Assembly (NCBI RefSeq): GCF_013697775.1
Contig: NZ_JACCWG010000239.1
Location: 1 to 51,583, forward strand
From: Ramlibacter sp.
GTDB lineage: Bacteria > Pseudomonadota > Gammaproteobacteria > Burkholderiales > Burkholderiaceae_C
DNA: 51,583 bases
Reading direction: 5' to 3'
The notes beneath the pieces were generated by a model. The model did not search any database, was not told the origin of the DNA, and saw nothing but the letters and a program-made list of their open reading frames with translations. The position numbers and the translations under genes were made by a program. Numbering within the stretch: the first letter of the stretch is position 1; each line of letters opens with the position of its first letter. Below are positions 37,110 through 47,346 of this stretch, one piece after another.

Positions 37110-37853
37110 TCAGTGCCCCAGGATCTTGGACAGGAAGTCCCGGCTGCGCTCGCTCTGGGGATTGTTGAAGAAGTCGTGCGGGTTGCCGCGCTCGACGATC
37201 TGGCCTTCGTCCATGAAGATCACGCAGTCGGCCACCGCCTTGGCGAAGCCCATCTCGTGGGTCACGCACAGCATGGTGATGCCCTGCCCGGCCAGCTCGA
37301 TCATCACGTCGAGCACCTCCTTGATCATCTCCGGGTCGAGCGCCGAGGTCGGCTCGTCGAACAGCATGATCTTCGGCGTGAGGCACAGCGCCCGCGCGAT
37401 GGCCACGCGCTGCTGCTGCCCGCCCGACAGCTGCAGCGGGAACTTGCTGGCCTGGTCGGCGATGCGCACGCGTTCCAGCTGCTGCATGGCGCGCTCCACC
37501 GCCTCTTTTCGCGGCAGCTTGCCCACCCACATGGGCGACAGGATCAGGTTGTCCAGCACGCTCAGATGCGGGAACAGGTTGAACTGCTGGAACACCATGC
37601 CGACCTTCCTGCGCACGGCGTCGATGGCTTTCACGTCGTCGGCCAGTTCCACGCCGTCGACCACCAGGCGGCCTTCCTGGTGTTCCTCGAGGCGGTTGAT
37701 GCAGCGGATCAGCGTGGACTTGCCCGAGCCGGACGGACCGCAGATGACGATGCGTTCACCGCGCCCCACCTCCAGGTCGATGTCGCGCAGCACGTGGAAG
37801 TCGTTGCCGTACCACTTGTTGACCTTGTCGAAGCTGATGATGGATTCGGGCAT
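37110..37853 (-). CDS. aapP: Polar amino-acid ABC ATPase (AapP-like)
   Basis: A 247-residue ATPase: Walker [10 protein letters not shown], signature [10 protein letters not shown], Walker [15 protein letters not shown] and switch His in CVTHEMGFA. Very close to AapP/GltL-type ATPases. Last transport gene of aapJ-Q-M-P and followed by the activator gene after one base. Confidence 0.93.
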   Translation of the reverse strand: MPESIISFDKVNKWYGNDFHVLRDIDLEVGRGERIVICGPSGSGKSTLIRCINRLEEHQEGRLVVDGVELADDVKAIDAVRRKVGMVFQQFNLFPHLSVLDNLILSPMWVGKLPRKEAVERAMQQLERVRIADQASKFPLQLSGGQQQRVAIARALCLTPKIMLFDEPTSALDPEMIKEVLDVMIELAGQGITMLCVTHEMGFAKAVADCVIFMDEGQIVERGNPHDFFNNPQSERSRDFLSKILGH

Positions 37854-37872
37854 GGCAGGACCTGCTTTCGGC

Positions 37873-38979
37873 TCAGCGCCGTTTGCTCGTGTTGACCTCG
37901 CGCTCCACCCAGCGGCTGTAGCGCGACATGGAAAAGCAGAACACGAAGTAGATCAGCGCGATGAAGAAATAGCCTTGCAGCTTGAACACCTTCCAGTTCG
38001 GGTCGGCGTTCAGCGCGAGGTCGAGCGCGCCGGTGAGCTCGTACAAGCTGACGATGCTTACCAGCGAGGTGTCCTTGAAGATCGAGATGAAGCTGTTGAC
38101 GATGCTGGGCACCACCATCGCCAGCGCCTGCGGCAGCACGATCTTGCGCTGGGCCTGCCAGTACGACAGGCCCAGCGTCGCCGCCGCCTCCACCTGGCCG
38201 CGCGGCACCGCCTGCAGGCCGCCGCGGATCACCTCGGCGAGATACGCCGCGGCGAACAGCGTCATGCCGGCCAGCACGCGGATCAGCACGTCGATGGTCA
38301 CGCCCTGCGGCATGAACAGCGGGAACATGAACGAGGCCATGAACAGCACCGAGATCAGCGGCACGCCACGGATCAGCTCCACGTAGACGGTGCAGATGGC
38401 GCGGATGGCCGGCAGGTCGGATCGCCGGCCCAACGCGACCGCCAGCGCGATCGGGAACGCCATGCCGATGGACAGCGTGGACAGCAGCACGGTGAGCGAC
38501 AGGCCGCCCCAGCGATCGGTCTCCACCTTCGACAGGCCCAGCACGTTGCCGTGCATCAGCATCAGGAACACCGCCAGAACGGCGAGCCAGGCGACCGCCA
38601 GCCACGATTTCCAGAACACGCGCATGCAGCTGGCCACCAGCATCGCCAGCATCAGCAGGGTGGCCACCAGCGGACGCCACTGCTGGTCGAACGGATAGCG
38701 GCCCAACACGATCACGCGGTACTTCTCGGCCACCACGCCCCAGCAGGCGCCCACGCCCTCGGCGGCGCGGCAGGCCACGAGGTCGGGCCGCCACACGGCG
38801 TTGAGCACCGCCCAGTTCAGGAAGCGCGGCAGCACCCACGCCAGCAGCGCACACACCAGCAGCGTGCCGGCCGCCGTGCGCCAGTCGTGGAACAGGTTGG
38901 CGCGCGTCCAGGCGAGCGGGCCCTGCGTGCGGCGCGGCGCCGGGCGCGGGACGATGGAGCGGAAACTGCTTGCGCTCAT
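37873..38979 (-). CDS. aapM: General L-amino-acid ABC permease (AapM-like)
   Basis: A 368-residue inner-membrane permease. The N-terminal half has extra helices and a short insert with two cysteines ([13 protein letters not shown]), as in AapM; the C-terminal half is a standard His/Glu/Gln permease domain with the ATPase-contact loop [22 protein letters not shown]. It starts 7 bp after aapQ. Confidence 0.9.
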   Translation of the reverse strand: MSASSFRSIVPRPAPRRTQGPLAWTRANLFHDWRTAAGTLLVCALLAWVLPRFLNWAVLNAVWRPDLVACRAAEGVGACWGVVAEKYRVIVLGRYPFDQQWRPLVATLLMLAMLVASCMRVFWKSWLAVAWLAVLAVFLMLMHGNVLGLSKVETDRWGGLSLTVLLSTLSIGMAFPIALAVALGRRSDLPAIRAICTVYVELIRGVPLISVLFMASFMFPLFMPQGVTIDVLIRVLAGMTLFAAAYLAEVIRGGLQAVPRGQVEAAATLGLSYWQAQRKIVLPQALAMVVPSIVNSFISIFKDTSLVSIVSLYELTGALDLALNADPNWKVFKLQGYFFIALIYFVFCFSMSRYSRWVEREVNTSKRR

Positions 38980-38986
38980 GCTGTGC

Positions 38987-40162
38987 TCAGCGTTCCTTGA
39001 TGGCGACGCGCGCGTTGTACCAGTTCATGGCGCCCGAGGTCAGCAGCGACAGCGTGAGGTACACCGCCATCAGGATGGCGATGCACTCCACCGCGCGGCC
39101 GGTCTGGTTCATCGCGGTGTTGGCGATGGACACCACGTCGGGGTACCCGATGGCGACCGCCAGCGAGGAGTTCTTGGTGAGGTTCAGGTACTGGTTGGTC
39201 AGGGGCGGCACGATCACGCGCAGCGCCTGCGGCAGCATCACCAGGCGCAGCTCCATGCCGCGGTCCAGCCCCAGCGCGGCCGCGGCCTCGCCCTGGCCGG
39301 CCGGCACGGCGGCGATGCCCGAGCGCACCACTTCGGCGATGAAGGACGCCGTGTAGAGCGACAGGCCCATCAGCAGCGCCAGGAATTCCGGCGTCAGCGC
39401 GCCGCCGTTCTCCACCGCGAACTCGCCCTTCATGGGGAAGTCCAGCACGGTGGACGCGCCGCCGGCCAGCCAGCCGGCGAAGCCGCCCACCAGCAGCAGC
39501 CCGATGGGCACCCAGACCATGCTGAGCGGCCGGCCGGTCTGCTCGAAGCGCTTGCGCGCCCAGCGCCGGTACAGCCACATCAGCACTACGCCGGCGCCCA
39601 GGCCTGCCAGCGTCCAGGCCTCGCCCGGTCCCCAGACCGGGGCGGGAAAATTCAGGCCCCCCTTGCTCAGGAAGAACGGCCCGACTTTCCAGGCTTCCTG
39701 CAGGGAAGGCAGCATTTCGGTGAGCACCAGGTACCACATCAGCAGCTGGATCAGCACCGGCACGTTGCGGAATGCTTCCACGTAGCCGGCGCACAGGCCG
39801 CGCACCAGGGCGTTGCGCGAGAAGCGGCCGATCCCGACCAGCGTGCCGATCAGGGTGGCGAAGATGATGCCGGCGACGGCCACGCGCAGCGTGTTGCTCA
39901 GGCCGATGCCGAAGGCGCGCACATACGACTCGGTGGAGTCGAAGGGGTACAGGCTCTCGCCAATGGTGAAGCCGGCGGGCTGGCTGAGGAAATCGAAGCC
40001 GCTCTGGATGCCGCGCACGCGCATGTTGTACGCGGTGTTGGAGGCGAGGAACCACACCACCAGCGCGATGGCGGCCACGGCGACCAGCTGATAGACCAGC
40101 CCGCGGAAGGCGCGGCTGCGCCAGGACCAGCTCTTCTTGCGCGGCGGCTTCTTTGCTTGCAT
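38987..40162 (-). CDS. aapQ: General L-amino-acid ABC permease (AapQ-like)
   Basis: A 391-residue permease with a basic cytoplasmic N-terminus (KKPPRKKSW), about 8 membrane helices and the coupling loop GEAAAALGLDRGMELRLVMLPQALR. The long insertion between helices is typical of AapQ/BztB rather than GltJ. Second gene of the operon, 71 bp after aapJ across a strong hairpin. Confidence 0.9.
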   Translation of the reverse strand: MQAKKPPRKKSWSWRSRAFRGLVYQLVAVAAIALVVWFLASNTAYNMRVRGIQSGFDFLSQPAGFTIGESLYPFDSTESYVRAFGIGLSNTLRVAVAGIIFATLIGTLVGIGRFSRNALVRGLCAGYVEAFRNVPVLIQLLMWYLVLTEMLPSLQEAWKVGPFFLSKGGLNFPAPVWGPGEAWTLAGLGAGVVLMWLYRRWARKRFEQTGRPLSMVWVPIGLLLVGGFAGWLAGGASTVLDFPMKGEFAVENGGALTPEFLALLMGLSLYTASFIAEVVRSGIAAVPAGQGEAAAALGLDRGMELRLVMLPQALRVIVPPLTNQYLNLTKNSSLAVAIGYPDVVSIANTAMNQTGRAVECIAILMAVYLTLSLLTSGAMNWYNARVAIKER

Positions 40163-40184
40163 GTCGGACAGGGGTATGCAACAT

Positions 40185-40210
40185 GCGGGCCCGGCCGGGG
40201 CCGGGCCCGC
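40185..40210 (-). repeat. Perfect GC hairpin between aapJ and aapQ
   Basis: GCGGGCCCGGCC and GGCCGGGCCCGC form a perfect 12-bp stem around two bases. There is no T run. It follows the binding-protein gene and is likely an mRNA-stability element that keeps aapJ message above the permease message. Confidence 0.7.
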
Positions 40211-40233
40211 TGTCGCGAACTGCGCTCAGGTGC

Positions 40234-41268
40234 TCAGCGGATCGGGTAGGCGTACATCAGGCCGCCCTTGTTCCACTGGTTGTTCAGGCCGCGCGGCAGC
40301 CCCAGGGCCGACTTCGGGCCGACGTTGCGCTCGAAGATCTCGCCGTAGTTGCCGGTGGCCTTGAGGGCGCGTGCCATCCAGTCCTTGTCCAGGCCGAGCA
40401 GCTTGCCCATGTCCTCGCCGGTGCCCAGGATGCGGCGCACCACCGGGTCCTGGCTGCTGGTCTTCAGGCTGTCCACGTTGGCCTGGGTGATGCCGTACTC
40501 CTCGGCCTCGATCAGGCCGTAGACCACCCATTTGACGATGGCGAACCACTCGTCGTCGCCGCGGCGCACCAGCGGGCCCAGCGGCTCCTTGGAGACCAGC
40601 TCGGACAGGATGATGTGGTCGTCCGGCTTGGGCGCGACCTTGTTGCGGATGGAGGCCAAGCCCGAGGCATCGGTGGTGTAGGACACGCAGCGGCCGGCGA
40701 AATAGGCGGCGGTGGCCGCTTCTTCCTTCTCGAACACCACCGTCTTGATGTTCAGGTTGTTGGTCTTGGAGAAGTCGGTGAGGTTCTTCTCGGTGGTGGT
40801 GCCCGACTGCACGCAGATCGTCTGGTTCTTGAACTGCTTGGTGCTCTTGATGCCGCTCTTCTTGGTGACGATGAAGCCCTGGCCGTCGTAGTACGTGGCC
40901 GTGATCTGGTTCAGGCCCAGCGAGGCGTCGCGGGTCAGCGTGAGCGTGGTGTTGCGCGACAGCAGGTCGAGCTCGCCGGACTGCAGCGCGGCGAAGCGCT
41001 GCTGCGCCGTCAGCGGCACATACTTCACCTTTTCCGGGTCGCCCAGCACGGCGGCGGCGACGGCGCGGCAGACGTCCACGTCCAGCCCGGACCACTTGCC
41101 CGCGGCGTCCGCGGCGGAGAAACCGGCCAGGCCGGTGTGCACGCCGCACACCATCTGCCCGCGCTGCTTCACGCCGTCCAGGGTCTTGCCGGCCAGCGCG
41201 GCCGTCGTGGACGCCATCGCGCCCACGGCCACGGCCAGGGCAATGCAGCGCTTGCTGAGTCTGTTCAT
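40234..41268 (-). CDS. aapJ: Periplasmic L-amino-acid binding protein (AapJ-like)
   Basis: A 344-residue type II binding protein of the SBP_bac_3 family. Signal peptide 1-26 (ending TTAALA). Signature region GKWSGLDVDVCRAVAAAVLGDPEKVKYVPL and DLLSRNTTLTLTRD are typical of AapJ/BztA proteins that take several polar amino acids. ATG is preceded by GAGGAG. First gene of the aapJQMP operon, behind a sigma-54 promoter. Confidence 0.92.
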   Translation of the reverse strand: MNRLSKRCIALAVAVGAMASTTAALAGKTLDGVKQRGQMVCGVHTGLAGFSAADAAGKWSGLDVDVCRAVAAAVLGDPEKVKYVPLTAQQRFAALQSGELDLLSRNTTLTLTRDASLGLNQITATYYDGQGFIVTKKSGIKSTKQFKNQTICVQSGTTTEKNLTDFSKTNNLNIKTVVFEKEEAATAAYFAGRCVSYTTDASGLASIRNKVAPKPDDHIILSELVSKEPLGPLVRRGDDEWFAIVKWVVYGLIEAEEYGITQANVDSLKTSSQDPVVRRILGTGEDMGKLLGLDKDWMARALKATGNYGEIFERNVGPKSALGLPRGLNNQWNKGGLMYAYPIR

Positions 41269-41313
41269 TGGATCTCCTCGTTCGGATCGAAAAATTGCTG
41301 AGACTTTTGCGAT

Positions 41314-41329
41314 TGCAAGTCCCGGGCCA
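41314..41329 (-). promoter_or_regulatory. Sigma-54 (-24/-12) promoter of the aap operon
   Basis: The minus strand reads TGGCCCG-GGAC-TTGCA, with GG and GC exactly 10 bp apart and a perfect TTGCA -12 box. The start is expected near 41303, giving a leader of about 35 nt to the aapJ ATG. A CCGCAG-G-CTGCGG dyad (41356-41368) lies just upstream, next to the tctA stop. Confidence 0.85.
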
Positions 41330-41368
41330 GAAAAGGATATCCCAACTGTGCCGCGCCGCAGCCTGCGG

Positions 41369-42880
41369 TCAACCCGGAGTCGGCACGGGTTCCGGCCGCA
41401 TCCAGCGCTTGAGCACCCGCGGCACCACCAGCACCAGCACGATCACCACCAATAGCGCGATGGACATGGGCCGCTGCACGAACACCGCGGCGCTGCCTTC
41501 GCCGATGGAGATGGCGTTGCGCATCTGCGCCTCGGCCAGCGGGCCCAGGATCATGCCCACGATCACCGGCGCGGTCGGGAAGTCGAAGCGGCGCATCAGC
41601 ACGCCCACCAGGCCGATCCCCCACAGCAGCACCAGGTCGAACGCGCTTTGCCGCATGCCGTAGGCCCCGACGGTGGCGAAGATCAGGATGCCGGCATAGA
41701 GCTGAGGTTTGGGAATCTTCAGCAGCTGCACCCACAGCTTCACCATCGGAAGGTTCAGCACCAGAAGCATCACGTTGCCGATGTAGAGCGATGCGATCAG
41801 CGCCCACACCAGCGTGGCGGAGGTGGTGAACAGCTGCGGGCCCGGCTGGATGCCGTAGTTCTGGAACGCGCCCAGCAGGATGGCGGTGGTGTTGGAGGTC
41901 GGGATGCCCAGCGTCAGCAGCGGGATCATCGCGGTGGTGACGGTGGCGTTGTTGGCTGCCTCCGGCCCGGCGACGCCCTCGATGGCGCCCACCGTGCCGA
42001 ACTCCGCCTTGTTCTCGCCCTTGGCCAGCTTCTTCTCCACCGCGTAGCTGAGGAAGGTCGGGATCTCGGTGCCGCCGGCCGGGATGCAGCCGAACGGCGC
42101 GCCGATGGCGGTGGCGCGCAGCCAGGCCGGAATCGAGCGGCGCCAGTCCTGCCTGGTCATGTAGACCTTGCTCATGGGGTTGCGGGTTTCCGTCTCGCGG
42201 CCCTCGTACAGCGCGAAGTACAGCACCTCGGCCACGGCGAACAGGCCGACCGCCACCAGCACGATCTCGATGCCGTCCAGCAGTTCCGGAACGCCGCCGA
42301 TGTAGCGCGCCTGCCCCGAGATCTGGTCCAGGCCGACCAGGCCGATCGCCAGGCCCAGGAACAGCGCCGCCATGCCGCGCAGCGTGCTCTTGCCCAGCAC
42401 CGCGCTGACGGTGGTGAAGGCCAGAACCATCAGCAGGAAATACTCGGGTGGCCCGAGCTTCACCGCGAAGTCGGCCACATAGGGCGCGAACAGCGTGACG
42501 ATCAGCGTGGCGATGGTGCCCGCCACGAACGAGCCGATGGCGGCAGTGGCCAGCGCCGCGCCGGCGCGCCCGCTCTTGGCCATCTTGTTGCCCTCCATCG
42601 CCGTCACCATGCTGGCCGTTTCGCCGGGCGTGTTCAGCAGGATGGACGTGGTGGAGCCGCCGTACATCGCGCCGTAGTAGATGCCGGAGAAGAAGATCAT
42701 CGATGCGGTGATGTCCACCTTGGCCGTGATCGGCAGCAGCATGGCCACCGCCACCGCCGGGCCGATGCCGGGCAGCACGCCAACGGCCGTGCCCAGCACG
42801 CAGCCGATGAAGGCCCACATCAGGTTAATGGGCGTGATGGCGGTGGCGAAGCCACCCATGAGCGCGGAGAAGATGTCCAT
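41369..42880 (-). CDS. tctA: Tripartite tricarboxylate transporter large permease TctA
   Basis: A 503-residue inner-membrane permease with about 12 helices. TctA hallmarks: [17 protein letters not shown] and [27 protein letters not shown], repeated in the second half as [13 protein letters not shown] and [18 protein letters not shown]. It imports citrate or related tricarboxylates with TctB and TctC. ATG is preceded by GGAG. Last gene of tctC-B-A. Confidence 0.93.
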   Translation of the reverse strand: MDIFSALMGGFATAITPINLMWAFIGCVLGTAVGVLPGIGPAVAVAMLLPITAKVDITASMIFFSGIYYGAMYGGSTTSILLNTPGETASMVTAMEGNKMAKSGRAGAALATAAIGSFVAGTIATLIVTLFAPYVADFAVKLGPPEYFLLMVLAFTTVSAVLGKSTLRGMAALFLGLAIGLVGLDQISGQARYIGGVPELLDGIEIVLVAVGLFAVAEVLYFALYEGRETETRNPMSKVYMTRQDWRRSIPAWLRATAIGAPFGCIPAGGTEIPTFLSYAVEKKLAKGENKAEFGTVGAIEGVAGPEAANNATVTTAMIPLLTLGIPTSNTTAILLGAFQNYGIQPGPQLFTTSATLVWALIASLYIGNVMLLVLNLPMVKLWVQLLKIPKPQLYAGILIFATVGAYGMRQSAFDLVLLWGIGLVGVLMRRFDFPTAPVIVGMILGPLAEAQMRNAISIGEGSAAVFVQRPMSIALLVVIVLVLVVPRVLKRWMRPEPVPTPG

Positions 42881-42894
42881 GTCAGTCTCCGCAG

Positions 42895-42960
42895 AGCCGC
42901 CTCAAGGAGGCTGAAGCCCCCTCGGGGGGCAGCGAGTGAACGAAGTGAAGAGCGTGGGGG
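42895..42960. repeat. Comamonadaceae-type intergenic repeat between tctB and tctA
   Basis: A block with two hairpins, GCCTC-AAG-GAGGC and GCCCCC-TC-GGGGGGC (42916-42930), followed by the motif AGCGAGTGAACGAAGTGAAG. This composite element is widespread between genes in Comamonadaceae genomes. It probably affects the tctB-tctA message only mildly. Confidence 0.65.
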
Positions 42961-42969
42961 TTCATGGTT

Positions 42970-43491
42970 TTAGATCCACCCGGTTTGCGTCAGGCCCGGC
43001 AGGTTGATTGCCAGGAATTTGGTGAACATCCAGTACACGGGCGCGGAAATCACCAGCCCGGCGGCCAGGTCGGTCGCCAGCACCGCAGGCGTCGAGGCAC
43101 CCGCCTGGCCCTGCGCGCGCCGCAGGCCCTGCACCGTCAGCACGTAGCACAGCGTGCAGCTCAGGATGAAGCCGATGGTGGTGATCAGCGCCGCGTTCGC
43201 CAGCAGCCCCGCCGAGACCCACACCAGGCCCGGCCACCAGCCGCGCGCCGCGCCCGAGGGCGCATCCAGCTCGCGAAAGCCCCCGCTGCGCGCCTCGCGC
43301 ACCATCAGCACGCCGCAAATGGAGAGCACCAGCGCCACCAGCCAGGGCAGGAAGTTGGGCCCCACGCCGCCGTAGCCGGCGGCCGAGGGAATGGTGAGCG
43401 CGCCGCCCGCCAGGCCGAGGCCGGTGAGCAGGATGCCCGCGCCGACCAGCGTCTGCGCGAGCCGCTGGGATGAAGATCCGTCTTGCGTCAT
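42970..43491 (-). CDS. tctB: Tripartite tricarboxylate transporter small permease TctB
   Basis: A 173-residue membrane protein with 4 predicted helices, the usual form of the small TctB subunit (IPSAAGYGGVGPNFLPWLVALVLSICG). The ATG at 43491 has GGAG seven bases upstream; frames extending further run into the terminator hairpin ahead of it. Confidence 0.85.
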   Translation of the reverse strand: MTQDGSSSQRLAQTLVGAGILLTGLGLAGGALTIPSAAGYGGVGPNFLPWLVALVLSICGVLMVREARSGGFRELDAPSGAARGWWPGLVWVSAGLLANAALITTIGFILSCTLCYVLTVQGLRRAQGQAGASTPAVLATDLAAGLVISAPVYWMFTKFLAINLPGLTQTGWI

Positions 43492-43507
43492 GAGGTGCTC
43501 CGGGAAC

Positions 43508-43533
43508 AAAAAACGCCCGGTGGAAGCCGGGCG
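43508..43533 (-). terminator. Terminator/attenuator between tctC and tctB
   Basis: CGCCCGG (43514-43520) and CCGGGCG (43527-43533) form a stem followed on the minus strand by six T residues. It lies inside the operon, 15 bp before the tctB start, so it should act as a partial terminator giving more TctC than TctBA. Confidence 0.8.
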
Positions 43534-43566
43534 GTACTGCTTGGCGGAAGGGAACGCGACAGCGCG

Positions 43567-44520
43567 TCAGACCATGCCGGACTTCACCATGGTGGCGCGC
43601 AGGCTGGCGAATTCGTCGTCGACGAACTTGTCGAAGGCCGGGCCGCTCAGCAGGGCCGGCGTCCAGTCGTTCTTCTCCAGCGACTCCTGCCAGGACTTGG
43701 TCTTCAGCGCGGCCATCACCATGTCGGTCAGCGCCTTGCGCTGCGCCGCGGTGATGCCGGGCGCGCCGTACACGCCGCGCCAGTTGCCGATTTCCACGTC
43801 GATGCCCTGCTCCTTCAGCGTAGGCACGTCGTTCAGGCGCTTGGGCGAGGTGACCGCGATCGGCTTCATCTTGCCGGCCTTGATGTACTCGGCGAACTCG
43901 CTGTAGCCGCTGCCGCCCACCGTGACGTTGCCGCCCAGGATGGCAGCCGTGGCCTCGCCGCCTCCGCGGAAGGCCACGTAGTTGATCTTGGAGGGATCGA
44001 CGCCGGCCTTTTGCGCGATCATGGCCGCGGCGATGTGCTCGGTAGAGCCGCGCGAGCCGCCGCCCCACTTGACGCTGCCCGGGTCCTTCTTGAGCTGCGC
44101 GATCACATCGGCCATGGTCTTGAAGGGCGAGTTGGACGGCAGCACGAACACGTTGTATTCGCTGGTGATGCGGGCGATCGGCGTGGCCTGCGACAGGTTC
44201 ACAGGCGGCTTGCCGGTGATGATGCCGCCCAGCATCACGGCGCCCATCACCATCATCGCGTTCGGGTCGCCCTTGCTGCCGTTGACGAACTGCGCCAGGC
44301 CCAGCGCGCCCGCGGCGCCGCCCTTGTTGTCGTACGTGACGCTGTCGGCGACCTTGGCTTCCTGCAGCGCCTTGCCGAGCGCGCGGCCGGTGGTGTCCCA
44401 GCCGCCGCCGGGGTTGGCCGGGATCATCATCTTGACGTTGCCCGCGGCGCGGGCCGAGAGCGGCAGCGCGCCGGCGGCGGCCAGCGCGACCAGCGATCTG
44501 AGGAATGTGTCGCGTCGCAT
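43567..44520 (-). CDS. tctC: Tricarboxylate-binding protein TctC (Bug family)
   Basis: A 317-residue periplasmic binding protein. Signal peptide 1-25 (ending PLSARA). Core motifs VKMMIPANPGGGWDTTGRALGKAL, then NKGGAAGALGLAQFV, are typical of TctC/Bug receptors. ATG follows AGGAGA. It is divergent from tctDE, which presumably controls it. Confidence 0.92.
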   Translation of the reverse strand: MRRDTFLRSLVALAAAGALPLSARAAGNVKMMIPANPGGGWDTTGRALGKALQEAKVADSVTYDNKGGAAGALGLAQFVNGSKGDPNAMMVMGAVMLGGIITGKPPVNLSQATPIARITSEYNVFVLPSNSPFKTMADVIAQLKKDPGSVKWGGGSRGSTEHIAAAMIAQKAGVDPSKINYVAFRGGGEATAAILGGNVTVGGSGYSEFAEYIKAGKMKPIAVTSPKRLNDVPTLKEQGIDVEIGNWRGVYGAPGITAAQRKALTDMVMAALKTKSWQESLEKNDWTPALLSGPAFDKFVDDEFASLRATMVKSGMV

Positions 44521-44637
44521 GCGTGTCTCCTGTTGGAATATGGAACATTCGCATGATCGCCCTGGCGGCTGTCAATCGGCTGTCCGGCGTATTGGGGAAA
44601 CTACTAGAGTCTGCTTGAACCACACTTGCACGTATTC

Positions 44638-45315
44638 ATGAGATTGCTTTTGGTCGAAGACGATGCCGCCATGCGCAGCACCCTGCAACGCGCCCTGGGC
44701 CGCCGCGGCTGGCAGGTTGCCACCTGTGACGACGGCACCAAGGTGCTAGCTCAATGGCGCGCCGCCCCGCCCGAGGCGGTGGTGCTGGACCTCAGCCTGC
44801 CGGGCATAGACGGCCTGCAGGTGCTGGAGCAGGCGCGCAGGGACGGCTTGGCCACGCCGGTGCTCATCCTTACCGCGCGCGGCACGGTGGGCGACCGCAT
44901 CATCGGCCTGAACACCGGCGCCGACGACTACCTGCCCAAGCCGTTCGACCTCGACGAGCTGGAGGCGCGCCTGCGCGCCCTGGTGCGCCGGCGCGGCGAG
45001 GCGGTGGACGACCCCGCCGCCGGCAACCTGCAGTTCGGCGGGCTGGTCTACGACCACGACGGCGGCGCCTTCCACCACCGCGACGAGGTGCTGGAACTCA
45101 CGCCGCGCGAGTCGGCGCTGCTGCAGGCGCTGATGGCGCGGCCCGGCCGCGCGGTCACCAAGGAGCGGCTGTTCGAGATCGTGTTCGCCGGCGAGCAGGA
45201 CGTGCAGTACGAAGCGGTGGAGGTGGTGGTGTATCGGCTGCGCAAGAAGCTGGCCCACACCGGCGTCTCGTTGGTCACGCTGCGCGGCCTGGGCTACCTG
45301 CTGAAGATCGGGTGA
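44638..45315 (+). CDS. tctD: Response regulator TctD
   Basis: A 225-residue OmpR/PhoB-class regulator: receiver domain with acidic pocket EDD (7-9), phosphoacceptor Asp51 and Lys101, and a winged-helix DNA-binding domain with VEVVVYRLRKKL and the closing VTLRGLGYLL. Divergent from tctC across 117 bp; GAAT-N7-ATTC (44536-44550) in that gap is a possible binding site. The stop overlaps the tctE start. Confidence 0.93.
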   Translation: MRLLLVEDDAAMRSTLQRALGRRGWQVATCDDGTKVLAQWRAAPPEAVVLDLSLPGIDGLQVLEQARRDGLATPVLILTARGTVGDRIIGLNTGADDYLPKPFDLDELEARLRALVRRRGEAVDDPAAGNLQFGGLVYDHDGGAFHHRDEVLELTPRESALLQALMARPGRAVTKERLFEIVFAGEQDVQYEAVEVVVYRLRKKLAHTGVSLVTLRGLGYLLKIG

Positions 45316-46751
45316 CGAGCGTGCCGTCGCCAGGGCCCCGCCCGCTTCGGCCGCACTCGCTGCGCCGTTACCTGCTGCTGGGCATTCTGCTGCCGGTGAT
45401 GCTGCTGATCGCGCTGAACGGCATCAGCCTGTACGGCCGCGCGCTGGCCGCGCTCAACACCGCCTACGACCGCACCCTGCTGGCCTCGACCAAGGTGATC
45501 GGCGAGCAGCTCGACGTGGAGGGCTACGACGAGGCGGCACGGCTGCGCGCCACGGTGCCCTATTCCGCGCTGGAAGCGTTCGAGGCCGACACCCGCACGC
45601 GCATGGTCTACCGCGTGTCCAGCCTGTCGGGCGAAATGGTCTCCGGCTATGCCGACCTGCCGTTCTGGCACGGCCGGCTGCCGGCGCGGCCGCCCTATGC
45701 CGCGCTGGTGGATTTCTACGACGACGTCTACGCCGGCGCCGAGGTGCGGGTGGCGGTGCTGCTGCAGCCGGTGGCCAGCGCCCGCGGCCGCGGCATGGCG
45801 GTGGTGCAGGTGGCCGAAACGCTGGAGCTGCGCCGCACCCTGGCGCGCCAGATCCTGTTCGACACGCTGTGGCGCCAGGCCGTGCTGGTAGCGGTGATCG
45901 GCCTGGTGGTGATGCTGGTGGTGCAGCGCGCCACGCGCCCGGTGCGCCAGCTGAGTGCGCAGCTGCGCGAACGCCCCGAAGGCGACCTGACGCCGATTGC
46001 CGCCGCGGATGCGCCGCGCGAGCTGCTGCCGCTGGTGGACGCCACCAACGCGGTGATGGCGCGGCTGGCCGCCATGCTGGACAACCAGAAGCGCTTCGTG
46101 CGCGACACCGCGCACCAGCTGCGCACGCCGCTGGCGGTGCTGAAGACGCAGGTGCAGTCGGCCTTGCGTGGCGACGTGGAGCCGATGCAAGCGCTAGCCG
46201 AGGTGAACGAAACGGTCGAGCGCGCCACCATACTGGCCAACCAGATGCTGTCGCTGGCCAAGGTCGAACAGCTGCGCCAGCAGCCGGGCAGCGGCGTGGC
46301 CGACCTGGCCGAGGCGGTGCGCGAGGTGGCGCTGGACCTGTCGCCGCTGATCGCCGAGAAGGACATCGATTTCGAAATCGCCACCGAGCCGGTCGGCATC
46401 CGCGCCCACGAATGGATGCTGCGGGAGCTCGCGCGCAACCTGCTGCACAACGCCATCAAGCAGGTGCCGGCCGGCGGCAGCCTTGCGGTGCGTGTCGAGC
46501 GCGAGGGCGACGCGGGCGTGCTGCTGGTGCGCGACAGCGGCCCGGGCATCGCCGACGCGCTGCGCGTGCGGCTGTTCCAGCCGTTCTCGGCCGGCGACCT
46601 GCGCGGCGGCTCGGGCCTGGGCCTGGCGATCTGCCACGAGATCGTACGCGCGCTCGGCGGCGGCATTTTTCTCGACAACCGGGAAATCCAGGGGCATATC
46701 GCCGGTTTGGATGCCACCGTGCGGCTGCCGCTGGCGGAAAATGGCGGCTGA
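45312..46751 (+). CDS. tctE: Sensor histidine kinase TctE
   Basis: A 479-residue inner-membrane kinase. Helix 1 at 20-42, a periplasmic sensor loop (TctE N-terminal domain, about 45-185), helix 2 near 188-206, HAMP-like linker, phosphorylated His268 in RDTAHQLRTPL, and ATPase boxes NLLHNAIKQ (N), DSGPGI (G1) and GSGLGLAICHEIV (G2). The GTG start overlaps the tctD stop (GTGA); GTG 45321 is an alternative. Confidence 0.93.
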   Translation: MTSVPSPGPRPLRPHSLRRYLLLGILLPVMLLIALNGISLYGRALAALNTAYDRTLLASTKVIGEQLDVEGYDEAARLRATVPYSALEAFEADTRTRMVYRVSSLSGEMVSGYADLPFWHGRLPARPPYAALVDFYDDVYAGAEVRVAVLLQPVASARGRGMAVVQVAETLELRRTLARQILFDTLWRQAVLVAVIGLVVMLVVQRATRPVRQLSAQLRERPEGDLTPIAAADAPRELLPLVDATNAVMARLAAMLDNQKRFVRDTAHQLRTPLAVLKTQVQSALRGDVEPMQALAEVNETVERATILANQMLSLAKVEQLRQQPGSGVADLAEAVREVALDLSPLIAEKDIDFEIATEPVGIRAHEWMLRELARNLLHNAIKQVPAGGSLAVRVEREGDAGVLLVRDSGPGIADALRVRLFQPFSAGDLRGGSGLGLAICHEIVRALGGGIFLDNREIQGHIAGLDATVRLPLAENGG

Positions 46752-47179
46752 TGGACAAGCTGCGCATCGACAAATGGCTGTGGGCCGCCCGCTTCTACAA
46801 GACCCGCACGCTCGCCACGGATGAGATCGCCAAGGGCCGGGTCGCCGTCAATGGCCAGGACGTGAACAAGCCGGCGCGCGAGGTGAAAGTCGGCGACACC
46901 GTGGCGATGCGCCGCGAAGGCCTCACGCGCACCGTCGTCGTCAAGGGCCTGTCGGAAATGCGCGGGCCGGCGCCGGTGGCCCAGCAGCTGTACGAGGAAA
47001 CCCCCGAAAGCCTGGCCGAGCGCGAACGCGCCGTGCAGCAGCGCCGCTACGCACCGGAACCAGCCAACAGCATCGAGCACGGCCGTCCCACCAAGCGCGG
47101 CCGGCGCGACCTGGAAGAGCAGTCGCGCCAGGGCTGGGGCGACCGCTGGAGCGCTTCGGTGGACGACGAAAACAAGTAG
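46751..47179 (+). CDS. hslR: S4-domain RNA-binding heat-shock protein Hsp15
   Basis: A 142-residue cytoplasmic protein. The N-terminal S4 RNA-binding domain (MDKLRIDKWLWAARFYKTRT) matches Hsp15, which rescues 50S subunits carrying stalled nascent chains. The C-terminal tail is basic (RPTKRGRRD). The ATG shares one base with the tctE stop (TGATG), so translation is coupled although the functions are unrelated. Confidence 0.9.
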   Translation: MDKLRIDKWLWAARFYKTRTLATDEIAKGRVAVNGQDVNKPAREVKVGDTVAMRREGLTRTVVVKGLSEMRGPAPVAQQLYEETPESLAERERAVQQRRYAPEPANSIEHGRPTKRGRRDLEEQSRQGWGDRWSASVDDENK

Positions 47180-47346
47180 GCTCTCGCAGCGCCACGCCGA
47201 CCAGAAACCTGAAGCTCTGGCTCGGCCGTTGTCGGACCGCTCCGACCCGCCTTGGCGCGCGCTACTGTCATAACCCTGGCATCACTCTCGCTGATACTTT
47301 GTGCACTGCAGTCACACACAGCGCCAAACAATCGTCGTAGGGAACC

